Below the pieces are notes generated by a model. The model had not been told where the DNA came from and did no database searches. It saw only the letters and a list, made by a program, of their open reading frames with translations. A program made the position numbers and the translations under genes. From the NCBI RefSeq assembly GCF_003716585.1, contig NZ_PTJO01000005.1, positions 310,001-374,000 on the forward strand: a DNA stretch of 64,000 nucleotides, given 5' to 3'. This document shows, one piece after another, positions 15,916-25,926 of this stretch (position 1 is its first letter; the number at the start of each line of letters is the position of its first letter). Origin of the DNA: Corynebacterium alimapuense (GTDB lineage Bacteria; Actinomycetota; Actinomycetes; Mycobacteriales; Mycobacteriaceae).

Positions 15916-16731
15916 TCAGTTACTGCGGAAGTAGGAGAGCAAGCGCAGGATCTCGGTGTAGAGCCAGACGAGGGTCACAGACAAGCCAAGAGCAACGCCC
16001 CAGGCCATCTTGGAGGGTGCACCAGCACGGATCATCTTGTCGGCCATATCAAAGTCAGAGAGGAAGCTAACTGCAGCCAAGCCGATGCAGACGATGGAGA
16101 AAATGATGGCCAGAATGCCACCATCACGCAGCGGGTTGGATCCGGTGAACATAGCTAGCAGCAGGTTGCCCACACTGAGGACCAAGACGCCAATGATCGC
16201 GCCGGTAACAATCCGGTTGAACTTCGGAGTGACCTTCACTGCACCGGTTTTATAAACAAACAGCATTCCGAGGAATACACCAACGGTGCCCAGGACGGCC
16301 TGACCGATCAGTGCACCAGCATCAGAATCGCCGACTAGCATGCCGGAGAACATCACAGAGATGCCGCCGACGAATAACCCTTCAAAAGCAGCGTAAATCA
16401 AAGTCACTGCTGCGGAGCCGTACTTCTTGCCGAAGGTAGCTACCAGCACGGTGATCAGACCACCGATGGCACCGACCATGGTCAAGGTCATTGCCAGACC
16501 GGGGTTAGACAACGAGATGACAAAGTTGACGATGGCAAAAACCACAATCACGCCGAGCGTGATACCCGTCTTAGTCACCACATCGTCGACGGTCATAGGC
16601 CGATCCCCCGCCTGCTGCGCGGGAGTCTGACCATAAGCGGCATACGGGTCTTGATAACCCTGCGGGGTGCCACTCTGCTGACTGTTCGTTGGCGTGGACA
16701 GTGAATTCATAACAGGGTTGCTACTGCGCAT
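15916..16731 (-). CDS. Bax inhibitor-1/YccA family membrane protein
   Basis: 271 residues. A polar N-terminal 60 residues rich in Gln, Pro and Tyr (GTPQGYQDPYAAYGQTP) precedes seven hydrophobic segments. YAAFEGLFVGGISVMF and the C-terminal SDFDMADKMI ... WGVALGLSVTLVWLYTEILRLL are the conserved YccA/Bax1-I elements, including the paired aspartates implicated in pH-sensitive calcium leak in BsYetJ-type proteins. Physiological role in corynebacteria unknown. Monocistronic, between a terminator and the divergent CNNM genes. Confidence 0.9.
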   Translation of the reverse strand: MRSSNPVMNSLSTPTNSQQSGTPQGYQDPYAAYGQTPAQQAGDRPMTVDDVVTKTGITLGVIVVFAIVNFVISLSNPGLAMTLTMVGAIGGLITVLVATFGKKYGSAAVTLIYAAFEGLFVGGISVMFSGMLVGDSDAGALIGQAVLGTVGVFLGMLFVYKTGAVKVTPKFNRIVTGAIIGVLVLSVGNLLLAMFTGSNPLRDGGILAIIFSIVCIGLAAVSFLSDFDMADKMIRAGAPSKMAWGVALGLSVTLVWLYTEILRLLSYFRSN

Positions 16732-16954
16732 TTCTTAACCCGGCTCTTTCCCGTGTGTCGGTTTCTCAATCATGCTTATATCCGCTACAACGTACCAAGT
16801 TTTAATTTAGTTCCCCGGCTAAGCTCAAAAAACGGTAGTATCGCGTGACCATCTAGACCAAACTCTTCTCCGAAAGCGTAGGTGTTATCTCCACAGTGGA
16901 GCCTCCTCAACGATTATCCAATCCCCCTTCAAGAATCGATAGCGGGGGGACGGC

Positions 16955-18316
16955 ATGATCGCCGCAGTATTCTCTCTGATCCTCGGATTGTTGGTTGTCG
17001 CCCTGATCATCGTGGCCAACGGCTACTTCGTGGCTCAAGAATTCGCCTACATGTCAGTGGACCGCACAGAGTTGCGGGCATTGGCAGGAAAGGGTGATAA
17101 AAGGGCACAATCAGCACTCAAGATCACCAAACGAACCTCATTTATGCTCTCTGGAGCACAGCTAGGCATTACCGTCACTGGCCTATTGGTTGGCTTTATC
17201 GCTGAGCCGATGGTCGGGCAAGCTCTCGGCACCCTCCTAGGTGGAGCCGGCATACCAACCGCAGTGTCCGTAGGAATAGGAACTTTCCTCGCCTTAGCTT
17301 TCTCCACAGTGGTGCAAATGATCTTCGGTGAGCTTTTCCCCAAGAACTACACGATCGCTGCGCCCTTGCAATCCTCATTGGCCCTGGCACGTTCGATCAC
17401 CATCTACCTGGCATTATTTGGCTGGCTGATTAAGTTCTTCGATGTCTCCTCCAACACTCTCCTGCGCTTACTGCGCATCGAACCAGTCGAAGACGTCGAT
17501 TCCACAGCCACTACCGAGGACTTGGAGCATATTGTGGCGTCCTCGCGCGAGAGTGGAGATCTCCCGAACAGCACCTTTTTGGTCCTTGACCGGCTGCTAG
17601 ATTTCCCCGAGCACGACGTCGAACACGCCATGATTCCGCGTTCGCGAACCGATGTCGTCGATCCTTCGACCACGATCGGTGAGGTACGGGTACTCATGGC
17701 TTCCGCGCATACTCGCTACCCCATCATTGACGATGACCACGACCCGATCGGTGTCGTTCATCTTGCGGATGTCTTAACCACGGCGTTGCCTGACGCGACT
17801 CCGGTGACCACTCTCATGCGCAAACCGGTAGTGATGTCGGAGCTGATGTCACTTCCAGATGCTGTGGCAGAGCTGCGCGAGCATCAAGAGAAAATGGGCT
17901 GTGTTATTGACGAATACGGTGGGTTTGTCGGCATCATCACCGTCGAAGACCTAGCCGAAGAAATTCTCGGCGATGTATCCGATGAACACGATCCGAAAGA
18001 CTCGGAAGATATCACCGCCATGGATATCGATACCTGGAGCGTAGACGGTGACACCCCGCTAGATGAGGTTGAAAGAGCCATCGGGCATGCCTTGCCCCAA
18101 GGCGATTTTGAAACCATCGCTGGGCTGATCATTTCTGAGGCCGGCGGTCTAGTGGATGAGGGTGAGGTCCACGAAGTCGAGCTCGAAGCTGAGCCCGAAG
18201 ACTATGTCGAAGGTGAGGACTCCCCGATCCGCACCTTGCGGATGAGCATCACAGAGGTCGAACGCCATGTTCCCTCTCAAGTCCGGATCACTTTGCTCGA
18301 GGAGGAACGCTCATAA
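16955..18316 (+). CDS. CNNM/CorC-type protein (DUF21, CBS pair, CorC domain)
   Basis: 453 residues. N-terminal DUF21 membrane domain with IVANGYFVAQEFAYMSVDRTEL and ITVTGLLVGFIAEPMVGQ, a CBS pair from about 215 to 335 (MIPRSRTDVVD, MGCVIDEYGGFVGIITVEDLAEEILGDVSDEHD), then a C-terminal CorC_HlyC domain from about 360. Such proteins are linked to magnesium or other divalent cation efflux. GGGGGGA lies 8 bases before the ATG. The stop overlaps the next gene's ATG (TAATGG), so the two related proteins are coupled and may form a hetero-oligomer. Confidence 0.92.
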   Translation: MIAAVFSLILGLLVVALIIVANGYFVAQEFAYMSVDRTELRALAGKGDKRAQSALKITKRTSFMLSGAQLGITVTGLLVGFIAEPMVGQALGTLLGGAGIPTAVSVGIGTFLALAFSTVVQMIFGELFPKNYTIAAPLQSSLALARSITIYLALFGWLIKFFDVSSNTLLRLLRIEPVEDVDSTATTEDLEHIVASSRESGDLPNSTFLVLDRLLDFPEHDVEHAMIPRSRTDVVDPSTTIGEVRVLMASAHTRYPIIDDDHDPIGVVHLADVLTTALPDATPVTTLMRKPVVMSELMSLPDAVAELREHQEKMGCVIDEYGGFVGIITVEDLAEEILGDVSDEHDPKDSEDITAMDIDTWSVDGDTPLDEVERAIGHALPQGDFETIAGLIISEAGGLVDEGEVHEVELEAEPEDYVEGEDSPIRTLRMSITEVERHVPSQVRITLLEEERS

Positions 18317-19380
18317 TGGATTGGTATATTGCACTGCCGCTGACGGTGCTGATCATTTTAGGATCCGCGTTTTTCGTGGTGGTCGAATTTTCCCTGCTGG
18401 CAGCACGGCGTAATCGACTCGAGGAAACCGCCGGCACCTCGGCGTCTTCTCGGGCAGCGTTGCGCAGCCTCAACGAGCTCACTCTCATGCTTGCCGGAGC
18501 GCAGCTAGGCATCACTGCCGCTACTTTCGCTCTCGGCGCGATCACCAAGCCTTGGGTGCATCATTTGCTCATGCCGGCCTTCGATGCGCTTAATTTGTCC
18601 ACCACTGTGGCAGATTCGCTCTCGTTCATTCTGGCGCTGTTTATTGTCACTTTCCTCCATCTGGTGATCGGAGAAATGGCCCCTAAATCATGGGCGATCG
18701 CCCACCCGGAATCCGCGATTCGTCTTATCGCGCTTCCTGCCCGCGGTTTCATTACCATCTTCCGACCGTTGTTGACCTGGGTCAATAAGATGGCCAATAG
18801 GCTGGTCAAGCGTGCAGGTCAGGAACCGGTAGAAAGCGCCGCGGCCAAGGGCTACGACGCTGATACGCTGCGCCGTTTGGTCGAACACTCTCGCGATACC
18901 GGCACCCTGGATGATATTTCGGCCAACCAAATTTCCGGTGTCATCGCCTTGGATTTTGCCACCGTCGGCGACGCGATAACCCCGCGTACGTTACTGCCGG
19001 CAGATGCCACGGTCTCGCAAGTCCACCATCGATCCCGCGAGACGGGTGCGATGAGAATTCTTATCGACGCCCCCGTCGATGCCCCAGACCCAGGCCCGCA
19101 TCTGGTCCATGTCCGGGATACTTTGCTCGCGGATCCCAAAACCCCCGCCAGCCAGTATGCGCGTCCGGCGTTGATGCTGACGCAATCAACCACCATGTCT
19201 GAGGCGCTTAATCGGATGCGAAGCAGCAATGAACAGGTAGCCATCGTCATCCCCGAAGATGGTGTGGCTGATCAGCCCGGAGAAGTAGTCGGAGTAGTCA
19301 CCTGGGACGATATCCTGGGCCGTCTATGGCCGAGTATCGCCGAGGAACTAGATCGCGTCCAAGCTGGTCGGCAGGCTTAA
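18316..19380 (+). CDS. CNNM-type protein lacking the CorC C-terminal domain
   Basis: 354 residues. DUF21 domain with FFVVVEFSLLAARRNRLEETAG and LAGAQLGITAATFALGAITKPWV, then a CBS pair (about 215-345) ending in VGVVTWDDILGRLWPSI. The C-terminal CorC_HlyC domain of its partner is missing and the EYGG motif is absent, so the CBS pair may have lost nucleotide or metal binding. Overlaps the upstream gene by 1 base. Probably works with that protein in divalent-cation transport (inference). Confidence 0.9.
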   Translation: MDWYIALPLTVLIILGSAFFVVVEFSLLAARRNRLEETAGTSASSRAALRSLNELTLMLAGAQLGITAATFALGAITKPWVHHLLMPAFDALNLSTTVADSLSFILALFIVTFLHLVIGEMAPKSWAIAHPESAIRLIALPARGFITIFRPLLTWVNKMANRLVKRAGQEPVESAAAKGYDADTLRRLVEHSRDTGTLDDISANQISGVIALDFATVGDAITPRTLLPADATVSQVHHRSRETGAMRILIDAPVDAPDPGPHLVHVRDTLLADPKTPASQYARPALMLTQSTTMSEALNRMRSSNEQVAIVIPEDGVADQPGEVVGVVTWDDILGRLWPSIAEELDRVQAGRQA

Positions 19381-19390
19381 AGCTAAAGCC

Positions 19391-20287
19391 CTAAAGCCGC
19401 ACGACCACCTTGGCGGTGGCATGTCCTTGTTCAACCAGCGACACTGCCTCCGCCGCGCGCTCTAGGGGTAGTACCTCACCGATGGTGACTTGTGCTCGGC
19501 CATCGGTGAGCAACTGGGCCAGTTTCACATAGGTCTCTCGATCGCGGCGCCGCTCCACCCCCGTGCCACCAAGTTCAACTACCAGAGACCTATCTGCCAC
19601 CGAGATCAAGGCATCGCTCAGGCTCGATGCTTCTTGCAGCACTGTGCCACCCACCACGTCGAATACAGCAGCTGGGTGCTCGGCGATATCTAGCACTCGC
19701 TCCACCCAGCCATCTCCAGAGGCCACTGGACGTCCGCCCAAAGATGAGATCAGTTCGCGTTTTCCCGCACTTGCCACACCAATAACGTCGATCCCGCGAG
19801 CCACCGCTAGCGCGGTAATGGCGGTGCCCACTCCCCCGCCAGCGCCAACAACCACGAGACTTTGCCCAGCGTGTAGACCCAGCTGATCTAAGGCATCGTA
19901 GGCGGTGCCATAGGCAACCGGAATACACGCTGCCTGAAACAACGGCAGCCCTTCGGGGACCGCGGCGGTAGCGGCGGCGTCGAGAAGCGTGTAGTCAGCG
20001 AAACAGCCGTAGCCTGAAGCCGCAGAGCCAAAGACCAGCTCGTCTATCTCGATCCCTTCAACCCCGTGGCCTAAAGCAATTACTCGGCCGGCAGCCTCCC
20101 GACCGAAGGCCATGGGAAAGATCACTTCAAACTCGTTGGTGCCTTCCCGAGTCTTGATATCGCCAGGGTTAACTGAGCTTGCTAAGACCTCGATGAGGAC
20201 CTGGCCTGGGCCTGGGGTGGGCTTTGAGGCATGCAGAAGTGAAGCAACCTCAGGACCGCCATGAGTAGTGAAGCCAAAGATGCGCAT
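19391..20287 (-). CDS. NADPH:quinone oxidoreductase-like (zinc-free MDR family)
   Basis: 298 residues. MDR-family layout: GroES-like domain with GPGQVLIEVLASSVNPGDIKTREG, then Rossmann domain with SLVVVGAGGGVGTAITALAVARG. No zinc-binding cysteines, so it belongs to the quinone-oxidoreductase branch. PMAFGREAAGRVIALG marks the catalytic-domain core. Substrate unknown. Convergent with the CNNM pair, with only 10 bases between stops. Confidence 0.9.
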   Translation of the reverse strand: MRIFGFTTHGGPEVASLLHASKPTPGPGQVLIEVLASSVNPGDIKTREGTNEFEVIFPMAFGREAAGRVIALGHGVEGIEIDELVFGSAASGYGCFADYTLLDAAATAAVPEGLPLFQAACIPVAYGTAYDALDQLGLHAGQSLVVVGAGGGVGTAITALAVARGIDVIGVASAGKRELISSLGGRPVASGDGWVERVLDIAEHPAAVFDVVGGTVLQEASSLSDALISVADRSLVVELGGTGVERRRDRETYVKLAQLLTDGRAQVTIGEVLPLERAAEAVSLVEQGHATAKVVVRL

Positions 20288-20598
20288 GCCACTAACATAG
20301 CGATTTCACGGCCATTTTCAGGGAGAACGCACCAAATGAGAGTTAGCACCGCCTGTGACAAGAGCAGAACTCTGCACGGCTTTTCACCAAAAATACAATT
20401 CGTACTAGTGACTATTTTCGAACTGGAAATCCTAGTAACTATGTGAGTTTCATGACCGAGAAATAATCCAAGAGAAAACTCATAAACCATGCCACACCCA
20501 AGGAGATCATCTCCACAATCTGACAATGCCAGAAAATGAGTTTCACAACTATGGGGCTATGAAATCTTGCCTTGTTGTTCCCTACAAGAGTAGGGAAA
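20288..20598. other. Gene-free AT-richer intergenic stretch
   Basis: No supported ORF, RNA or terminator seen. Visibly richer in A and T than the flanking genes. It is the left part of the 20.3-22.36 kb patch that ends at tRNA-Leu. Confidence 0.6.
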
Positions 20599-20870
20599 CT
20601 ACCCAACAGCTAGATAGACATAGTGATCATCTTGGGCGACAGCAACACCACAGTTCAATCCAGAGAGACACGTTCCTAAAAGCGGATATGTTCGTCCGAT
20701 AGTCCAATATTTCATCAGATTCTGCCCCTTTCCTATGATCTGCTCATCAATCATGCTGCGGTCATACCTGCGAAGACGAGACATCTGATTGGGCACAGCA
20801 ATGCCCTCTTCATCGTAGGCGAATTCTACGAGCTCACCAGCAAGGACAGCATCTATGCAGTCTTACGCAT
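20599..20870 (-). pseudogene. Decayed copy of the lipoprotein gene at 21397-21921
   Basis: Reading the minus strand from about 20858, a frame gives CIDAVLAGELVEFAYDEEG, then RYDRSMIDEQI and finally LNCGVAVAQDDHYVYL before a stop at 20599. These align in order with EVIDRLLEDDDDMASLFD, RFDRSTIDVEI and SDCALVAAQDDDYVYL of the intact lipoprotein. At about 20860 the frame breaks: a stop (TAA) precedes the Cys codon, and the neighbouring frame reads MRKTA before a TAG, which suggests a frameshift. No signal peptide or lipobox remains. Similarity is also visible at DNA level around GATAGACATA in both 3' ends. Confidence 0.7.
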
Positions 20871-21328
20871 GGCTACTATGCTCAGAGGAATGCGCATATT
20901 TCCCCTAAGCAATGCCTAAAAATGACAATTAATACGCCTACCGACCCGATGACTAGACCATCGATTAGATACTGCTTCAGACGCGGACACTATGAGCATG
21001 TCCCGCCTCGTACACCTAACAGCCGACCCCCGCCGCCCCTCAGCAACGCCTCCACCAAGAGAAGCGACAGCATGGCCATAAGAAAAAACCGCTGCCACGC
21101 ACCAACATGCCACGACAAACAGGACAACTTGAGAAAACAACACCTCAAACCAAAGGAAGCAACCAGCGACGAGCACATCACACTCAAAATCACTAAGATG
21201 CCCTGACCCGAAGCTCATCTAAATTTAGAAATATCCACAACAATCCAAAAGAAGGAAACTACTATGCCAAACCATCAACGTTCAGCACTCAAGGCTCTCG
21301 AAAAAACTAAAAGGCTCAGAAAAACTCG
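20871..21328. other. Low-coding intergenic stretch
   Basis: Two overlapping open frames occur (20922-21206 plus; 20916-21218 minus) but neither has a ribosome binding site or recognisable protein, and composition is biased. A third frame (21264-21617 plus) has GAAGGAA before its ATG but runs antisense into the lipoprotein gene and through its terminator. I see no supported gene here. Confidence 0.5.
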
Positions 21329-21355
21329 AAAAACCCTGAAACACCAGCATCAGGG
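21329..21355 (-). terminator. Terminator of the 21397-21921 lipoprotein gene
   Basis: Minus strand CCCTGA (complement of 21355-21350), a 10-base loop, TCAGGG, then TTTTT at 21333-21329. Confidence 0.7.
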
Positions 21356-21396
21356 CATGAGGAACAACTTCACCATCGAGATAATCAAAAACAAAC

Positions 21397-21921
21397 TCAG
21401 ACGTCTATCTCAGCTTCTGCCTGAACGAGATAGACATAATCATCATCTTGAGCTGCAACCAAAGCGCAGTCCGACTCAGACATGTCTTGTAGTTCGCTTA
21501 ACTCTTCACCTTGAGCCAAGTCTTCTTCCAGCTCCGCCTCCCTATCGGCCACGTACAATTCCGCCTCAGCAAGCTGTTCAGCAATCTCTACATCAATCGT
21601 GCTGCGGTCAAATCTAGTAAAATTAAATCCTCCCAAATAGGCAGTGTCGTCATCTGCACTATCAAAAAGGGAAGCCATGTCATCGTCGTCCTCAAGCAGA
21701 CGATCAATAACCTCTTGAGTGTAGGCATTCAGCCCTGGAGAAATCCTACATCCCTCCAGTTCAGCATATTTGATCCACGCTTGCCGCAGGGGCTCAGCAG
21801 CTGTTACTTCTGGCTCTGGAGAGTCTTCTAGGGAGTCTGTCGAAGACGGTGAACACGCCACCGCAAAAGGAACGACAGACAAGATTGCAGATGCCACCAA
21901 CACACGAGAAAAAATAGCCAT
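21397..21921 (-). CDS. Acidic lipoprotein of unknown function
   Basis: 174 residues. Signal peptide with lipobox FAVAC (Cys at about 23), then a Ser/Pro/Glu linker and an acidic domain. Features: two cysteines in the mature domain (LEGCRISPGL and ESDCALVAAQ), a very acidic run (LLEDDDDMASLFDSADDD) and a Glu/Ala-rich helical stretch (about 120-150). A degenerate relative lies about 0.5 kb away at 20599-20870, which suggests a tandem duplication with one copy decaying. Function unknown. Confidence 0.72.
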   Translation of the reverse strand: MAIFSRVLVASAILSVVPFAVACSPSSTDSLEDSPEPEVTAAEPLRQAWIKYAELEGCRISPGLNAYTQEVIDRLLEDDDDMASLFDSADDDTAYLGGFNFTRFDRSTIDVEIAEQLAEAELYVADREAELEEDLAQGEELSELQDMSESDCALVAAQDDDYVYLVQAEAEIDV

Positions 21922-22364
21922 TAACTTAAAATAGCCTAAAAAAATCCAGCATGCGCAGGAATCACTTAGCTCTGATTATTAAGATGTCGAAAAATATGAG
22001 CAGATCTGCACAAACATCAAGAAGCCAACGATTATCAATGCCAACCCTGAGTCCAGCGCTAAAGATGATCTCTCCAATTTCGACGAGAATCTAAATTATG
22101 TCCTCGCAGTTGTCTCCAGCTCATGAAGAATACTGTGAATTTTTTAGCAGGTAGGCGATTAGCTACGGGCTGCCTACCTAGAGCATTTCCGACTCTGTTC
22201 ATTGTCCTCAAGAATCTTAAGACAAGGATGGCCGATGCCTAGCATTCTGTATCAGCATTCGCAGCCGACAGTTCCGGCACCCTTAACCCACGTGATCACT
22301 AACTAAATATATCGAGGTCCAAACTGTGCTTCGCAATATTTAACAGCACGTTACCTGCTCATTG
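21922..22364. other. Gene-free AT-rich stretch 3' of tRNA-Leu
   Basis: No supported gene. The only structure noted is an 8-bp hairpin, AGGTAGGC (22149-22156) with GCCTACCT (22172-22179), without a T-tract. No repeat of the tRNA 3' end was found by eye. Confidence 0.55.
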
Positions 22365-22437
22365 TGCCCCCAGTCGGACTCGAACCGACACTGTGCCGAT
22401 TTTAAGTCGGCTGCCTCTGCCATTGGGCTATGGGGGC
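22365..22437 (-). tRNA. tRNA-Leu(UAA) with short variable loop
   Basis: Minus strand folds as a 73-base cloverleaf: acceptor GCCCCCA/TGGGGGC, anticodon stem GCCGA/TCGGC with loop CTTAAAA giving anticodon TAA, a 5-base variable loop (ACAGT), T-stem GTCGG/CCGAC with loop TTCGAGT, discriminator A. CCA is not encoded (CAAT follows). The anticodon specifies Leu (UUA), but the long variable arm usual for tRNA-Leu is absent. Confidence 0.9.
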
Positions 22438-22493
22438 GATCGGCGGGGATTAACCCGCTTCAAGAAACCTATTCTAGAACATCGCTCTCAGAG

Positions 22494-23453
22494 TCAGAGA
22501 TTCAGGCTCTCTGCCAGGCTAGTGATGATCCCATCGAGGATATCTTTCTCACTGATGACGAAGGATTTAGCCGAGGAATTCTCCTCCAACATGCCCATAA
22601 TTTCCTCCACGATGACGCAGCCACTGCCTAGGACATCGGCACGCCCAGGGTGGACCACTGGGTTGAGCGTACGGGCCTCGGAAGACTGCTTCCGAATCTC
22701 TCGAGTCAGGACCCGCAAGGCGGAAAATCTCAGCACGGAAGAGTGGATTTCTACCGGATCGTACTTCTCTAGGCCCTGCGCCAGGGCAGAGAGAGTAGTA
22801 AAAGTACCAGCTACTCCGACGACAGTCTTAGCTTTGTTGATCGGAACAGTCTTGACCACATCTACTAGCCGATCCTGAATATAGGAGCGAGCAATCTCCA
22901 CCTCAGTCTCGGTGGGTGGATCGGCACGCATGATCCGTTCAGTCAGGCGCACACAGCCCATTTGGGTGGAGTGTGCTCCCATGACCTCTCCCTCGGAGCT
23001 GCCCACAATGAACTCAGTGGACCCGCCACCCAGATCGATCACACAAAACGGGCCTTGTGCCGGGTCAAGGTCAGTAATCGCTCCGAGGAAAGACAGGTCA
23101 GCTTCTTCATCGCCCGAGATAACTTCGGCCTGAGCACCCGGGGTGATCTGACCGAGCAGCTCGGCGGTCATCGCGAAAAATTCGTCGCGGTTGGAAGCAT
23201 CCCGAGTAGCCGAGGTGGCCACCATTCGGACTGCCTTTACTTCTTCGAACTTCATAATCTGTACGAAGCCTTCAAGCGCCACACGTGTGCGTTCAATGGC
23301 CGCTGGGTCTAGCTTTCCGGTTTCATCGACCATCCGGCCCAATCGAACGATCTCCATGGTGCGGTGGATCTCGGTGACGGAATCTCCCCGAACCTCACAG
23401 ATCAGCAGGCGGATGGAGTTGGTTCCGCAGTCAACAGCAGCAATCCTGGTCAT
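22494..23453 (-). CDS. ppx: Exopolyphosphatase / pppGpp phosphohydrolase (Ppx/GppA family)
   Basis: 319 residues. ASKHA-fold motifs: AAVDCGTNSIRLLICEV at the N-terminus and FCVIDLGGGSTEFIVGS in the middle, with VGVAGTFTTLSALAQGL later. Short form lacking the extra C-terminal domains of E. coli Ppx, as in actinobacterial Ppx1/Ppx2. It releases phosphate from polyphosphate or pppGpp. Its ATG overlaps the stop of the DUF501 gene by 4 bases, and divIC and eno lie upstream on the same strand, a conserved order. Confidence 0.92.
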   Translation of the reverse strand: MTRIAAVDCGTNSIRLLICEVRGDSVTEIHRTMEIVRLGRMVDETGKLDPAAIERTRVALEGFVQIMKFEEVKAVRMVATSATRDASNRDEFFAMTAELLGQITPGAQAEVISGDEEADLSFLGAITDLDPAQGPFCVIDLGGGSTEFIVGSSEGEVMGAHSTQMGCVRLTERIMRADPPTETEVEIARSYIQDRLVDVVKTVPINKAKTVVGVAGTFTTLSALAQGLEKYDPVEIHSSVLRFSALRVLTREIRKQSSEARTLNPVVHPGRADVLGSGCVIVEEIMGMLEENSSAKSFVISEKDILDGIITSLAESLNL

Positions 23454-24007
23454 TTCGCGGACTCCTGATAATTTTCATCAAACTGGTGGGCATCAAATCC
23501 AAGCTCAGCACAGGTCGGCCAGTCCTGCGGAATCGCGGTTCCGCGCAGGCCGCCACGGTCCGCAGCCAGCGCAACCGCCTCGGTACCCAAACGGACCCGA
23601 TCAGGGCCTTCAGCTAGGGCGTAGGCGATGAGAACGTGCAGGCATTTGACTCGATCAGGCATCCCGCCACCAGAGAAATCGGTGCCCAGATCCTCCACTG
23701 CATTGCGAGAAGCAAGGAAATGCTCATGGGCAGCGCGATAGTCAGCAGCTAGGTCGAGATCCTCTGCCAAGCGTGCTTCCATCCATTTCATTACTTGAGC
23801 GACCTCAAGACGAGATGCCTCAGCCGTCAGCCGAGGATCGGTGAGGTAGTAAAGGGTCGGAAAGGGGGTGCCATCCGGTAGGCGCGGGGCTGTCTTAACT
23901 ACTCCGGGGGCACTATCAGGGCTGCGGTAGGCGATATCCAAGACACCGCGCGGCTTGCGACCAAGTTGCTTTTCGACGGTCGCCAAGTCTGCTTCATTGA
24001 CACTCAT
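23450..24007 (-). CDS. DUF501 family protein
   Basis: 185 residues from ATG 24007 (MSVNEADLATVEKQLGRKPRG); ATG 24016, overlapping the divIC-like stop, is the alternative. The first part, GVLDIAYRSPDSAPGVVKTAPRLPDGTPF followed in text by PTLYYLTDP (given here in pieces), is the DUF501 signature; further conserved are MPDRVKCLHVLIAYALA and AIPQDWPTC. Function unknown. The family typically sits between the septum-formation initiator and ppx in actinobacteria, as here. Confidence 0.85.
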   Translation of the reverse strand: MSVNEADLATVEKQLGRKPRGVLDIAYRSPDSAPGVVKTAPRLPDGTPFPTLYYLTDPRLTAEASRLEVAQVMKWMEARLAEDLDLAADYRAAHEHFLASRNAVEDLGTDFSGGGMPDRVKCLHVLIAYALAEGPDRVRLGTEAVALAADRGGLRGTAIPQDWPTCAELGFDAHQFDENYQESAK

Positions 24008-24012
24008 GAAGA

Positions 24013-24531
24013 TCATTCTTCCACGAGGATGTCCTCCGAGTCGACGGTGGGCACAGTGGCGACCGAGTCCCAGAGAATCTCGAACCATGTCCGCTGGGCG
24101 GCTAGCTCTTCTTGGGAAGTAGTAGCAGTGTCGTTCTGATCCATCCGCGGATCAATAATTCGGAAAGCGGTCTCCCCCGGCTCAATCAAACCTAGCCGGT
24201 TTCGAGCCTGTTCCTGCAGGTAGGAATCATCTTCATATTGTTCGATCTCCCCGAGTAGACGCTCTTTCTCCAATTGTTGGGAAGCGATCGTCTCATTGAG
24301 GCGAGTGATTTCGGAACGGCCCTGGAAATAGTTGCGCAGTGGCACTGTAATAGTAAATAGGACAATGATGAGCACCATCACAAGTACGCCCAATTCGACG
24401 GTGCCGGGCCGAAGCCTAGCGCTACTGGGGCGCTTTGCGGCCTGCTCTGCGGCGGCTTTCCGGGAAGCCACCGGTACTGTTCGCCGTCTACGCGATGTGG
24501 CCGGAGTAGGGGCCTTTTTCTGCTCTGCCAT
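24013..24531 (-). CDS. Septum formation initiator (FtsB/DivIC-like)
   Basis: 172 residues from ATG 24531 (MAEQKKAPTP). A basic Ala-rich cytoplasmic N-terminus of about 45 residues precedes one membrane segment (VELGVLVMVLIIVLFTITVPL) and a coiled coil (RSEITRLNETIASQQLEKERL), then the motif EQARNRLGLIEPGET. It should act in divisome assembly with FtsL and FtsQ. Downstream of eno after a hairpin and upstream of DUF501 and ppx. Confidence 0.88.
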   Translation of the reverse strand: MAEQKKAPTPATSRRRRTVPVASRKAAAEQAAKRPSSARLRPGTVELGVLVMVLIIVLFTITVPLRNYFQGRSEITRLNETIASQQLEKERLLGEIEQYEDDSYLQEQARNRLGLIEPGETAFRIIDPRMDQNDTATTSQEELAAQRTWFEILWDSVATVPTVDSEDILVEE

Positions 24532-24561
24532 AGGACCTCTAAGTCTAGTCCAAGACACGAC

Positions 24562-24593
24562 GATGCCCCGCTGCCACATGGCAACGGGGCATC
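24562..24593 (-). terminator. Hairpin downstream of eno
   Basis: GATGCCCCG (24562-24570... stem) pairs with CGGGGCATC (24585-24593), and the loop folds further as TGCCA/TGGCA. The T-tract is weak, so it may only attenuate read-through from eno into the division gene. Confidence 0.6.
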
Positions 24594-24612
24594 AACTAAA
24601 CCGAATTTCTAT

Positions 24613-25926
<1,314 letters not shown>

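Noticed and set aside
16840..16954. Possible divalent-cation riboswitch before the CNNM genes
   Set aside because: The leader has a CTCCAC/GTGGAG hairpin and a candidate -10 (TAGTAT), but I could not match it to the M-box or yybP-ykoY folds.
20916..21218. 100-residue minus-strand frame with a hydrophobic stretch
   Set aside because: No ribosome binding site, odd composition (Cys/Val/Phe run then Arg-rich) and no recognisable family; it is opposed by an equally long plus frame, so neither is convincing.
21264..21617. 117-residue plus-strand frame with a good GAAGGAA
   Set aside because: Runs through the lipoprotein terminator and antisense to the intact lipoprotein gene; composition is Lys/His/Leu-rich and unlike a protein domain.
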